DNA of 47,709 bases from Paraburkholderia sp. C35 (lineage in GTDB: Bacteria > Pseudomonadota > Gammaproteobacteria > Burkholderiales > Burkholderiaceae). Under the pieces are notes generated by a model. That model was not told the origin of the DNA. It did no database searches and saw only the letters and a program-made list of their open reading frames with translations. The stretch is taken from assembly GCF_003121405.1 (NCBI RefSeq), contig NZ_QBUY01000066.1, positions 1 to 47,709 on the forward strand, read 5' to 3'. Position 1 is the first letter of the stretch. Every line of letters begins with the position of its first letter. The translations under genes and the position numbers were made by a program. This document shows positions 26,861-33,706 of the stretch, one piece after another.

Positions 26861-27091
26861 ATGGATGAGACAGAGGTGAAGTACGAAGGCCGGGAACATT
26901 CGGTTAAAGAACGCCTGGACTTTGTAGAGGGCGTGCTAGTGGGTGCATTAAAGTTACTGGGACGCGCCAGATATGGCGAAGAAAAACGGGGTAACTACGT
27001 GACTATTGCAGCATGGTTGAGGGCAGCAGCAACACATATGGATGTGCTGGCTGAGCGATGCCCCAAGCCACGCGAACGCGAACGCGAGTAA
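26861..27091 (+). CDS. Hypothetical small protein upstream of terminase
   Basis: A 76-residue helical, charged protein (SVKERLDFVEGVLVGALKLLG). The ATG is 7 bases after the repeat's AAGG, which is the only ribosome-binding candidate. Not recognised. Confidence 0.62.
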   Translation: MDETEVKYEGREHSVKERLDFVEGVLVGALKLLGRARYGEEKRGNYVTIAAWLRAAATHMDVLAERCPKPRERERE

Positions 27092-27147
27092 GAGCAGCAA
27101 TCCAATCAACAACAGGCATGGAGGCCAGCAGATGAACAGGTGCAATC

Positions 27148-27747
27148 GTGGCCGTGAATTTTACGAACAAGCCGCAGCAGAAGGCAGTTGCAGTAACAAC
27201 GGGGAAGGCCAAAGCATCACCACGTGGTAAGCGCATTACCAACAAGGCTTACCCGCAAGAGACATACGACAAACTTTTTGCATGGGTGGCATCGGGTGAA
27301 GACCTCACGACCGCATGCAAGCATCAGGGGATGCCCACGCCGTGGACGGTACGCCGCCGTCTGGCTGTTGATGATGCACTGAATGATCAGTACTTGAAGG
27401 CCAATAGAATCCGCTTGCATGGCCTTGCTGATTCGCTTGTACGCCTACCAGACGAAGCGCTTGAGGGATACACCAAGGTAAGCCCCGCAGACCGTCTTAA
27501 CGCGGCCAAACAGAAGGGCGACAGCATCAAATTTTTGATCACCAAGGGTCTCGCTGAATTTGCGGGCGATGGTGAAGACAATCAGCAAAACATCACAATC
27601 AATCTTATCAACAGCCCCGATGCACCAGCGGCATTACCGGGTGTGGCATTGCCATTTGTACCAGCGGGCCAGCCTGTTCTAAAAATTGTTGGTGGCGCGA
27701 ATCATTCAGACGTGCAGGACGTAGAACCGAATGAGGGCCAATCATGA
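27148..27747 (+). CDS. Terminase small subunit-like protein
   Basis: A 199-residue protein just upstream of and overlapping (ATGA) the large terminase gene. It has a helix-turn-helix at about residues 48-75 (ASGEDLTTACKHQGMPTPWT) and a helical central part, the arrangement of small subunits that recognise packaging sites. GTG start, preceded by AGGTG. The role rests on position and fold type; no sequence search was made. Confidence 0.7.
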   Translation: MAVNFTNKPQQKAVAVTTGKAKASPRGKRITNKAYPQETYDKLFAWVASGEDLTTACKHQGMPTPWTVRRRLAVDDALNDQYLKANRIRLHGLADSLVRLPDEALEGYTKVSPADRLNAAKQKGDSIKFLITKGLAEFAGDGEDNQQNITINLINSPDAPAALPGVALPFVPAGQPVLKIVGGANHSDVQDVEPNEGQS

Positions 27748-29042
27748 ACGGGCGCAATGTCCGACTCATGCCGCTACATGCGGGCCAGCGTGAAGTGTAT
27801 GCGGGCTTGGGCAAGCGCACGGTATTACGCATTGGCCGTCGATTCGGAAAGACCGCATTACTGGAGGTGGCCGCAGAGAACTGGGCATGCCAAGGCCAGC
27901 GCATAGGATTTTTCTTTCCCGACCTCACACGCGCACTGCCTGTCTATCAGAGCATCGTTAGCACGCTCAAGCCGGTCATTAAATCCAGTAACAAAACAGA
28001 TTTGATGATCGAGCTAGTAAGCGGCGGTCAGATTGAAATGTGGTCTTTGCAGGATGAACATGCTGGCCGTAGCCGCTGGTATCACAAGGCGCTTATTGAT
28101 GAGGCATCGTTGGTTGATGACCTCGAAAACAAATTCAATCTGTCCATTGCCCCCACGTTGCTAGACCGCAATGGGGATGCAATTCTGGCCGGTACGCCGC
28201 TGGGAGCAGATGACACCGCATTTTTCTATAAAGCATGCACGATCAAGGAACCGTCTGGAAAGTGGCCGGTTATATGGAAGGAGTTTCACAAGCGCACAGC
28301 CGATAACCCGATACTCGACCCGCAAGCAGTGGTGTTGCTAAAGACCCAGTACGCACCGCTGGTGTACTTGCAGGAATATGAAGCGGAGTTTGTGAATTGG
28401 GCGGGCGAATCGCTGTTCAAAACACCTGATTTGCTGGTGGACGGTCACGGCGCACAAGTCCCGCAGAATGTTGAGTACGTGTTTGCGACCGTAGACACTG
28501 CTGTAAAAGATGGTGCGGAGAACGATGGTACGGGCGTGGTTTTCTGGGCAAAGAACGTGTACGGCGCTGGTGCGCCACTCACTGTACTGGATTGGGATAT
28601 ACGGCAGATCACCAGCGATTTGCAGGTAGCGTGGATGCCCAGCATTTTCATCCGTCTGGAGGAGCTAGCGCGAGCAACAAAAGCCCGCTATGGATCAGGC
28701 GGGGTGTACATCGAAGACAAGGCCAGCGGCAGCATGCTGCTACAGCATGGGGAAAAAGCGGGCTGGGACGTAATAGCCATTGATGCGAATCTCACTCAAA
28801 TGGGTAAGAGCGGGCGTGCGAGCCTTGCCAGCGGGCCAGTGTTTCAGCAGCGGGTGAAACTCAGTCAATACGCATTCGACAAGACAACAGAGTACAAGGG
28901 CATAGTACGTAATCACCTGTTATCGCAAGTCACCAGCTTTAGCTTAGGCGACAAGAAAGCCTATAAGCGGGCTGATGACTTAAGTGATTGTTTTTCCTAT
29001 GGCGTGCTGGTGGCAATGGAAGGATCATTGTTTTTAACTTGA
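27744..29042 (+). CDS. Phage terminase large subunit
   Basis: A DNA-packaging motor of 432 residues. Walker A GRRFGKT is at 31-37, Walker B ALIDEA at 116-121, and the coupling motif TPLG at 151-154. The RNase H-like nuclease domain begins near ATVDTAVKDG (first acidic residue D251) and ends with a conserved DDLSDCFSYGV acidic segment. Both catalytic centres look intact, so the element has kept an apparently working packaging enzyme in spite of having no recognisable head genes. Confidence 0.9.
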   Translation: MNGRNVRLMPLHAGQREVYAGLGKRTVLRIGRRFGKTALLEVAAENWACQGQRIGFFFPDLTRALPVYQSIVSTLKPVIKSSNKTDLMIELVSGGQIEMWSLQDEHAGRSRWYHKALIDEASLVDDLENKFNLSIAPTLLDRNGDAILAGTPLGADDTAFFYKACTIKEPSGKWPVIWKEFHKRTADNPILDPQAVVLLKTQYAPLVYLQEYEAEFVNWAGESLFKTPDLLVDGHGAQVPQNVEYVFATVDTAVKDGAENDGTGVVFWAKNVYGAGAPLTVLDWDIRQITSDLQVAWMPSIFIRLEELARATKARYGSGGVYIEDKASGSMLLQHGEKAGWDVIAIDANLTQMGKSGRASLASGPVFQQRVKLSQYAFDKTTEYKGIVRNHLLSQVTSFSLGDKKAYKRADDLSDCFSYGVLVAMEGSLFLT

Positions 29043-29076
29043 TCACATAGTTTAGGAATACTGAGCGAGCATTCAA

Positions 29077-29093
29077 TTGCAAATGCACTAAGG
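29077..29093 (+). repeat. Dispersed 17-bp repeat, copy 5
   Basis: Exact TTGCAAATGCACTAAGG with CAA before it. AAGG ends 3 bases before the ATG at 29097. It separates the terminase module from the following small-gene module. Confidence 0.92.
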
Positions 29094-29096
29094 ACC

Positions 29097-29288
29097 ATGA
29101 GAAAAGAGAGCGTACTTTCAATAGCTGATGCCGCTAGGCGCAGCGGACATATCACAGTAATACTGGGAAGCGCCAACACCCGCATTGAATGCGCTGTTGC
29201 TGGCGATGAATTCAGATGGACATTAGATGGACAACCAGCCGCAGTACATCAGGTAGTACACGCGCTAGCGTGCATACAGAGAGGCTAG
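29097..29288 (+). CDS. Small protein of the IxC-YKW family
   Basis: A 63-residue protein with the core RIECAVAGDEFRWTLDGQP, matching the order of conserved positions in the products at 26078 and 29550. It starts directly behind copy 5 of the dispersed repeat. Function unknown. Confidence 0.62.
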   Translation: MRKESVLSIADAARRSGHITVILGSANTRIECAVAGDEFRWTLDGQPAAVHQVVHALACIQRG

Positions 29289-29291
29289 ATC

Positions 29292-29531
29292 ATGAGCGAA
29301 CGGCTACACGTAGTCGAATGGCAAGAGCGCACAGCCCGTATTGTCTTTGAGGGCAAGCCTGTAGAGCGGGAAGCGCCAAACAATCAACGGTACGAACAGG
29401 CCACACAGATACGACAGATGATCGACCGTGGACTGTCCACCAAAGCAATCAGTGCATCACTAGGTGTGTCTACCCAGCGTGTGCGGCAATTTCGCTTGCG
29501 CATGAAGCGCGAACAGCAATACAGCGAATAA
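29292..29531 (+). CDS. Small helix-turn-helix protein
   Basis: A 79-residue protein with a C-terminal HTH (GLSTKAISASLGVSTQRVRQ), similar in style to sigma-70 region 4 or resolvase-type HTHs. Probably a DNA-binding regulator of the element. Confidence 0.68.
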   Translation: MSERLHVVEWQERTARIVFEGKPVEREAPNNQRYEQATQIRQMIDRGLSTKAISASLGVSTQRVRQFRLRMKREQQYSE

Positions 29532-29549
29532 CCGCCGTAGGAGGCCAGC

Positions 29550-29750
29550 ATGTACTACACCATTGGATATTTGCAGGAACGCGCACGCACAGACCGCCAT
29601 CACCGCGCAGAGGTAGAGGTAGGGCCGAATAACACGGTTATCCGCTGCAAACACTGGTGGGGGGTCTACAAATGGGACGTGGACCACATGCCCATAACAG
29701 AGACACAGGCAAAGCAGATTCTGACGCAATTGCAACAGCAGCAGCAGTAG
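29550..29750 (+). CDS. Small protein of the IxC-YKW family
   Basis: A 66-residue protein with VIRCKHWWGVYKWDVDHMP, sharing the pattern of 26078 and 29097, and a Gln-rich C-terminus encoded by CAG repeats. Ribosome-binding site AGGAGG. Function unknown. Confidence 0.65.
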   Translation: MYYTIGYLQERARTDRHHRAEVEVGPNNTVIRCKHWWGVYKWDVDHMPITETQAKQILTQLQQQQQ

Positions 29751-29759
29751 GAGAGACAC

Positions 29760-30410
29760 GTGGAAAAGCCGCGTATGCATTTTCTCAACCAGCGCCAGCC
29801 GCTATTCGATGGTCCGCCCGTAGCACACTGGCAGCACGGCACAAACGAATCACTACCGCCAGCGCCTGATAAGCCCAAGCCGGAAAAGACGGCAGAGCAG
29901 AAGGCCAAAGAGAAGCTATTACGCGGACAGGCGCTTTTAATCGCTCGCGATGGTGGCCGCAAGTGGACAACAGCGCCCGATGCAGTACAGGAAATGCACA
30001 AACGCGCTGATGCGGGCGAGAGTGTAAAGCAGATAAGCAAGAGCATGGGCAAGAGCTATCAAACGGTCTACGGCATCCTGAACAAGCCACAGGTAGTCCA
30101 CACAGCGCCCGAGCAACTAGAGACGGAAAAAAAGCGATGTTCCGCCTGTAAGCAGATATTAGAAGCATCAGCGTTTTACCCCAACCGGGCGATGCGGGAC
30201 GGCTTGCAGAGTAGATGTAAAGCCTGTGTGAGCCGATTGGGTAAAGCCGGGTATCACGCACGTAAGGCCGCACTGGAACCAGCAATTCAGAAGGAAAAAC
30301 TCAATACCATGCAGACCGCGTTAGAGGCGCTGGAGAACATGGACGATTCACTCGCATGCAGCGGGGGACACCGCACGTACAGAAAAACCGTCGTGAAGGA
30401 AATGACCTGA
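29760..30410 (+). CDS. HTH and zinc-ribbon protein
   Basis: A 216-residue protein with GTG start behind GGAG. The middle carries a helix-turn-helix (GESVKQISKSMGKSYQTVYG), followed by a four-cysteine ribbon (CSACK and CKACV about 30 residues apart) like the N-terminal part of phage endonuclease VII-type proteins. I see no HNH catalytic motif after it, so it is more likely a DNA-binding protein. It stands directly before the cos-like region. Confidence 0.65.
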   Translation: MEKPRMHFLNQRQPLFDGPPVAHWQHGTNESLPPAPDKPKPEKTAEQKAKEKLLRGQALLIARDGGRKWTTAPDAVQEMHKRADAGESVKQISKSMGKSYQTVYGILNKPQVVHTAPEQLETEKKRCSACKQILEASAFYPNRAMRDGLQSRCKACVSRLGKAGYHARKAALEPAIQKEKLNTMQTALEALENMDDSLACSGGHRTYRKTVVKEMT

Positions 30411-31140
30411 AACGTCCACTATAGACCCCCTTTCGCAATTTTTTTGGCGGGGGCGGCGAAGCCGCGAGAGAGATTTTGAAGTATCAAACAGAGTAGACCT
30501 ATAGACGGTATAAGAGCGTATTAGAAGCCTGTAGGGACGTGCAAACACGTACACAGTGCAAACACATATCAGCACCCAGCAGAATCCCGTCCTATGGGCT
30601 GTAGACCAGCATATAGGCCCAATACGATGCTGGCGCATCACCTAGCTAGTACTCAAACACCATAGTCCACCATAGTTCGCCGTTGCTCAAAGCCCGGATT
30701 ATTCGGCGATGGCCGTCCGTGCGGACTGCGAAATTTTGGAAGTTTTCCCGGCGAAACCATGCAAGTGCGTTTTTGTACTTCGCTGGCAATCACGCGCTGG
30801 CCCCCGCGTGTGGCCTCCCACGCACACATGCTCACGCGCCTGACAACATTTGTTGCACAGGCTTTTTGAGGGAAAAACTGGGGGAAAAACCCGCAAGTGC
30901 GCAGTACATCACCCGCCAAAACCAGACAGCACAAGGCTGGGCGCGATGAGTGTTAGTTATTGCCAATCAGCACCACGCACGGCACACGCAGGAAAAGCCC
31001 TGTTTTTAGGGCTGTTAACTCGCAATCGCACAGGCTATGATTTACTTCGTGTGGCCTTGCATGTCCAGCGCCCCGCCCACACATACGCCTGTAGTGACAA
31101 CACACGCAGTAGCCCCGCAGAGCCTATAAGGAGTGAGACC
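30411..31140. other. Noncoding region of the element with cos-like features
   Basis: No supported gene in 730 bases. It holds a GC-rich dyad (30451-30466), a 10-bp direct repeat GTGCAAACAC (30539-30548, 30556-30565), an inverted repeat CCAGCAT/ATGCTGG (30606-30612, 30627-30633), the 16-mer shared with the left end (30759-30774), two arm-like 11-mers (30868-30878, 30880-30890), and a hairpin AGCCCT/AGGGCT (30996-31013) before a TATGAT box (31036-31041) that may drive the next gene. Confidence 0.5.
30451..30466. other. Candidate cos-type packaging site
   Basis: GGGCGGCGAAGCCGCG contains a perfect dyad GCGGC-GAA-GCCGC and begins with the same nine bases (GGGCGGCGA) as the lambda cohesive end. 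It follows the zinc-ribbon gene in an AT-richer context, and two 10-bp direct repeats lie about 80-100 bases away, where terminase-binding repeats would be expected. Confidence 0.35.
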
Positions 31141-31773
31141 ATGTTTAGACGCATATCGCGCATGTTATGCAGCGCTGGCCTATTGGTGGCCGCTGCTGCC
31201 CATTCTGCTAGTCCCGACCTCACACAGCGTATTGCACAGGCTGTACAGGCGCACCATGACCCGTACATATGCACTGGCAGAACCGACGATGCCAACAGCT
31301 ATACGTGCGGCACGCCCAATATCAAGATAGGCCGTCTGGTGGCGGCGTTGCTGCCCACACTCAACACCAGCGCAGCACTGTCTAACACCGCTGGATTGCC
31401 CGTCAAATGGGTGCGTGTCGATAGCGAACATCAGGACGGCATTCTGGTGTTTGCCAGTAGTACGGCCATGATTCGCACGAACATGGATTCAATGGGGGCG
31501 CTGGTACAGCTAGGCTTTAACACCGCTGATTGCCCTAGTGGCTCTGAGGTGTGCGCGGCGAACATCGAACAGGCGCTGGAGAGTGCTGGCGTGCAGATAC
31601 GTGGTGAATGCGTACACCGTGGGGGCAAGGTGACATACGAAGTGCAAGGCAGTGCAGGACAGCCGGTGTTGATTAGCTGGAGGCCGGGGGCGAGCGTACC
31701 GCGCACGTACATGGAACTGAGCAACAACATGACGCTAGACCAGAGCATGACCCTTGGAGAGCGTTGTATGTAG
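31141..31773 (+). CDS. Secreted cysteine-rich hypothetical protein
   Basis: A 210-residue protein with a signal peptide (MFRRISRMLCSAGLLVAAAA, cleavage after HSA). The mature part has six cysteines (in ICTG, YTCG, DCPS, EVCA, GECV, RCM), enough for three disulfides. Not recognised. The ATG follows AAGGAG; the longer open frame upstream lacks a ribosome-binding site. As an exported protein in a satellite-like element it could act on the envelope, for example in superinfection exclusion, but nothing in the sequence proves that. Confidence 0.75.
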   Translation: MFRRISRMLCSAGLLVAAAAHSASPDLTQRIAQAVQAHHDPYICTGRTDDANSYTCGTPNIKIGRLVAALLPTLNTSAALSNTAGLPVKWVRVDSEHQDGILVFASSTAMIRTNMDSMGALVQLGFNTADCPSGSEVCAANIEQALESAGVQIRGECVHRGGKVTYEVQGSAGQPVLISWRPGASVPRTYMELSNNMTLDQSMTLGERCM

Positions 31774-31826
31774 TGCTGGTGCGGTTTTGGGCTATGATCG
31801 GCGCTGGCGGACTAACCGGGGGTGAT

Positions 31827-32033
31827 ATGAGCAGCGATGATCAGCAGCAAGAGCCTGTATTCGAGCCTGTAGAACTGAAAGATGGTTCCGGGTACTTCGT
31901 GCGCGTGACGTGGCCCGATGGATACGAGCAGCAGATAAACGACTTTGCTGACGAACAAGAGGCCCGCACGTGGATTGACGAAAAAAGCCCGCATTGGCAT
32001 GAATGGGCACCACACAGGGTACAGCGCAAGTGA
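31827..32033 (+). CDS. Hypothetical acidic small protein
   Basis: A 68-residue protein with a compact domain (GYFVRVTWPDGYEQQINDFA then EARTWIDEKS) of a type I remember from small cytoplasmic proteins of proteobacteria, function unknown. ATG 31827 is preceded by GGGGGTG; the upstream part of the frame overlaps the previous gene. Confidence 0.68.
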   Translation: MSSDDQQQEPVFEPVELKDGSGYFVRVTWPDGYEQQINDFADEQEARTWIDEKSPHWHEWAPHRVQRK

Positions 32034-32050
32034 TGCCCTGCCCCCGCCAG

Positions 32051-32067
32051 CCTTAGTGCATTTGCAA
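32051..32067 (-). repeat. Dispersed 17-bp repeat, copy 6, inverted
   Basis: CCTTAGTGCATTTGCAA, exact consensus on the minus strand. It marks the change from plus-strand to minus-strand genes. Confidence 0.92.
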
Positions 32068-32373
32068 TCAACTGCTGAGGCTTTCCAGCCACGCCCGCAC
32101 TGTTGACGCCAGCCAGTAGGGGTGGCCTGTACCATCATGGCCGTCCACTGGCGGCACTTCACCCCGTCTGAGGCGTGCGTACAGCGTGGGACTGCTGATG
32201 CCCAGCAAGGCCAGCATATGGCCCGCCCTGAGCCGTCCATCGCTGTCTAGCATCGTCTGATTCACTGGCCTAGCGCGTGCGCTGCCCGTGCGCTTATGCC
32301 GTCGCTTTTCCGGTGGCTCTCGCTGGGGCTTGCTGGCGCTGTCTAAGCGCTTGCCGTTGATTTGAATGCCCAT
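32068..32373 (-). CDS. AlpA-like helix-turn-helix protein, paralogue 1
   Basis: A 101-residue protein whose C-terminal half (LRAGHMLALLGISSPTLYAR, then PYWLASTVRAWLE) is a MerR/excisionase-type wing-helix of the AlpA family. These proteins act as excisionases or integrase activators. It is about half identical to the next gene upstream (32476-32745) in this domain. The N-terminus is a basic, probably disordered tail. Its stop abuts dispersed repeat copy 6. Confidence 0.72.
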   Translation of the reverse strand: MGIQINGKRLDSASKPQREPPEKRRHKRTGSARARPVNQTMLDSDGRLRAGHMLALLGISSPTLYARLRRGEVPPVDGHDGTGHPYWLASTVRAWLESLSS

Positions 32374-32374
32374 G

Positions 32375-32479
32375 CTAGCCTCCCCCCAGCCGCGCCAGCA
32401 CAGCCGCGCATATGCCGATCAGCCGGTATGACAGGGGCAGCAGCACGCACCAACACAGGAACATCACTAGGCCGCTCAT
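32375..32479 (-). CDS. 34-residue membrane peptide between AlpA-like paralogues
   Basis: A small frame beginning MSGLVMFLCWCVLLPLSY, with one hydrophobic segment followed by a second hydrophobic stretch. Its ATG overlaps the stop of the upstream AlpA-like gene (ATGA), and its stop is one base before the next ATG context (TAGCATG), so all three are tightly coupled. Not recognised; the coupling is the main support that it is real. Confidence 0.55.
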   Translation of the reverse strand: MSGLVMFLCWCVLLPLSYRLIGICAAVLARLGGG

Positions 32480-32745
32480 TTGTTGCCCCCGGCTAGGTAG
32501 TCCCGCACGGTTGACGTATTCCAGTAAGGCCGTCCATCGTCACCATCGGCCTTGGGTATCAGCCCGTTTTTGAGGCGTGCGTACAGCACTGGACTGCTGA
32601 TGCTCAACAGGGTCAGCAAGTGACCTACACGCAGTCTGCCCGGTTGATCGAGCGACAGCAGAACTGGCAAGGGCCGGGTGTTACCGCTGGTGGCCCGGTG
32701 GCCTTTCATCGTTCGCCGGGGTGGTTTGTTGATCGTGACTCCCAT
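32476..32745 (-). CDS. AlpA-like helix-turn-helix protein, paralogue 2
   Basis: An 89-residue protein with the same AlpA-type domain as its downstream neighbour (LRVGHLLTLLSISSPVLYAR, then PYWNTSTVRDYL). ATG 32745 follows AGGACGG; the longer frame begins in the preceding terminator. Two paralogues in one operon suggest separate excision and transcription roles, or decay of one. Confidence 0.72.
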   Translation of the reverse strand: MGVTINKPPRRTMKGHRATSGNTRPLPVLLSLDQPGRLRVGHLLTLLSISSPVLYARLKNGLIPKADGDDGRPYWNTSTVRDYLAGGNK

Positions 32746-32796
32746 GATTGGCCGTCCTGTTGCACATGCCGCACTCCATTGCGTAGGTGGTAGAAA

Positions 32797-32814
32797 GCGC
32801 CCCCGCAAGGGCGC
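32797..32814 (-). terminator. Hairpin downstream of the 70-residue gene
   Basis: GCGCCC-CCGCAA-GGGCGC, followed on the minus strand by CTTTC. It is nearly the same as the hairpin at 33060-33079, but its T tract is short, so termination may be partial. Confidence 0.55.
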
Positions 32815-32821
32815 ACGCACA

Positions 32822-33034
32822 TCAGAAAGTGTGTTTGCTCTGAATGTCTTTCAGGTCTTTTAGCGCGGTTTTCATCACAGACAGTGTTTCCGCTTTTGCG
32901 GGCGCGTCTGCACACGCGCTGATTTCGTTGATGGACTGCCTGATAATCCCTATCGTGTATTCAAGGCTTCTGATGATGGCCCGCTGAGGGATGCTCACCA
33001 GAGGATTGCTGTAGTCGGGATTTTCCTGAACCAT
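32822..33034 (-). CDS. Hypothetical helical small protein
   Basis: A 70-residue protein, all helical (RAIIRSLEYTIGIIRQSINE), preceded by AGGAG. It is flanked by two related hairpin terminators, so it is transcribed as a single gene. Not recognised. Confidence 0.68.
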   Translation of the reverse strand: MVQENPDYSNPLVSIPQRAIIRSLEYTIGIIRQSINEISACADAPAKAETLSVMKTALKDLKDIQSKHTF

Positions 33035-33053
33035 GATGTACTCCTAAATGTAG

Positions 33054-33079
33054 AAAAAAGCGCCCCCGCGTGAGGGCGC
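33054..33079 (-). terminator. Intrinsic terminator downstream of the 140-residue gene
   Basis: Minus strand GCGCCC-loop-GGGCGC followed by TTTTTT. Sister copy of 32797-32814. Confidence 0.8.
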
Positions 33080-33085
33080 ACGTGC

Positions 33086-33508
33086 TTATGCTGCTGCCTT
33101 GTCGATTGCTTGCTGAGCCGCTTTCTCTGCCCGCTTCTGTTCGCGTCGCGCCCTGTCCGCTGCCAGCTTTTTGTCGTGCCGTTTTTCGTCTGCAATCTCT
33201 TTCAGCAGCGACGTATAGAACGCTTCAAAACTTTCGTGATTAGGCCAGCCGTAAACCTCAACATATCCACTGGGATAGATAAGCACCCTTCGCCATGTCA
33301 GGATGCAATCGTCAAGCATGTCACGATTGAAGCCGAATCCACTTTGCTGAGTAATCGGAGTGGGAAACGAATCTTTATCGGTATCAACGCGCCAGCCGAT
33401 AACATGATCGGCATTTGACAATGCCGTCTGCCAATCGGGGGGCAACTCGTCAAGAGCGAGATTCAAAACCCTGATACCCGGCTGAGCCGGGATGATTTGA
33501 ACCGTCAT
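33086..33508 (-). CDS. Hypothetical protein with charged C-terminal helix
   Basis: A 140-residue protein. The N-terminal 95 residues are mixed (DHVIGWRVDTDKDSF, YVEVYGWPNHESF); the C-terminus is a long Lys/Arg/Ala helix, possibly coiled coil. GGAG precedes the ATG. Not recognised. Confidence 0.68.
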   Translation of the reverse strand: MTVQIIPAQPGIRVLNLALDELPPDWQTALSNADHVIGWRVDTDKDSFPTPITQQSGFGFNRDMLDDCILTWRRVLIYPSGYVEVYGWPNHESFEAFYTSLLKEIADEKRHDKKLAADRARREQKRAEKAAQQAIDKAAA

Positions 33509-33570
33509 GATTTACTCCATTAGTCGTATTAAAGAACGATTCCGGGGAGCCGATCACGCGGACAAACAAA

Positions 33571-33614
33571 AATGGAGTCCGCCCCAGCCGTGGCTAGGTA
33601 GATCGGACTCCATT
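33571..33614. promoter_or_regulatory. Inverted repeat between integrase and the 140-residue gene
   Basis: AATGGAGTCCG (33571-33581) and CGGACTCCATT (33604-33614) are perfect arms around an AGCC/GGCT inner pair; TTCCGGGG occurs on both sides (33540, 33613). A further hairpin GCAAGG/CCTTGC is at 33629-33647. It may be an operator or a terminator for the integrase transcript. Confidence 0.55.
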
Positions 33615-33659
33615 CCGGGGGTGCACAAGCAAGGTTGTTTGCCTTGCCTGATTGATATA

Positions 33660-33674
33660 GTGAGCGCGAGTGAG
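33660..33674 (+). repeat. 15-bp direct repeat flanking the integrase gene, copy 1
   Basis: GTGAGCGCGAGTGAG, identical to 35172-35186 on the other side of the integrase. Confidence 0.85.
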
Positions 33675-33706
33675 ACGAAGTGCAATAGAGTTTCAGACGA
33701 CAAGCG

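Noticed and set aside
30683..30949. Plus-strand frame in the cos-like region
   Set aside because: No ribosome-binding site and it runs across repeats; composition is not that of the neighbouring genes.
30850..31140. Longer N-terminus for the secreted protein at 31141
   Set aside because: It would bury the signal peptide, and AAGGAG stands before the inner ATG.
33522..33531. TAATACGACT on the minus strand, like the T7 promoter core
   Set aside because: Only ten bases match, the rest of the T7 consensus is absent and no phage RNA polymerase gene is present.
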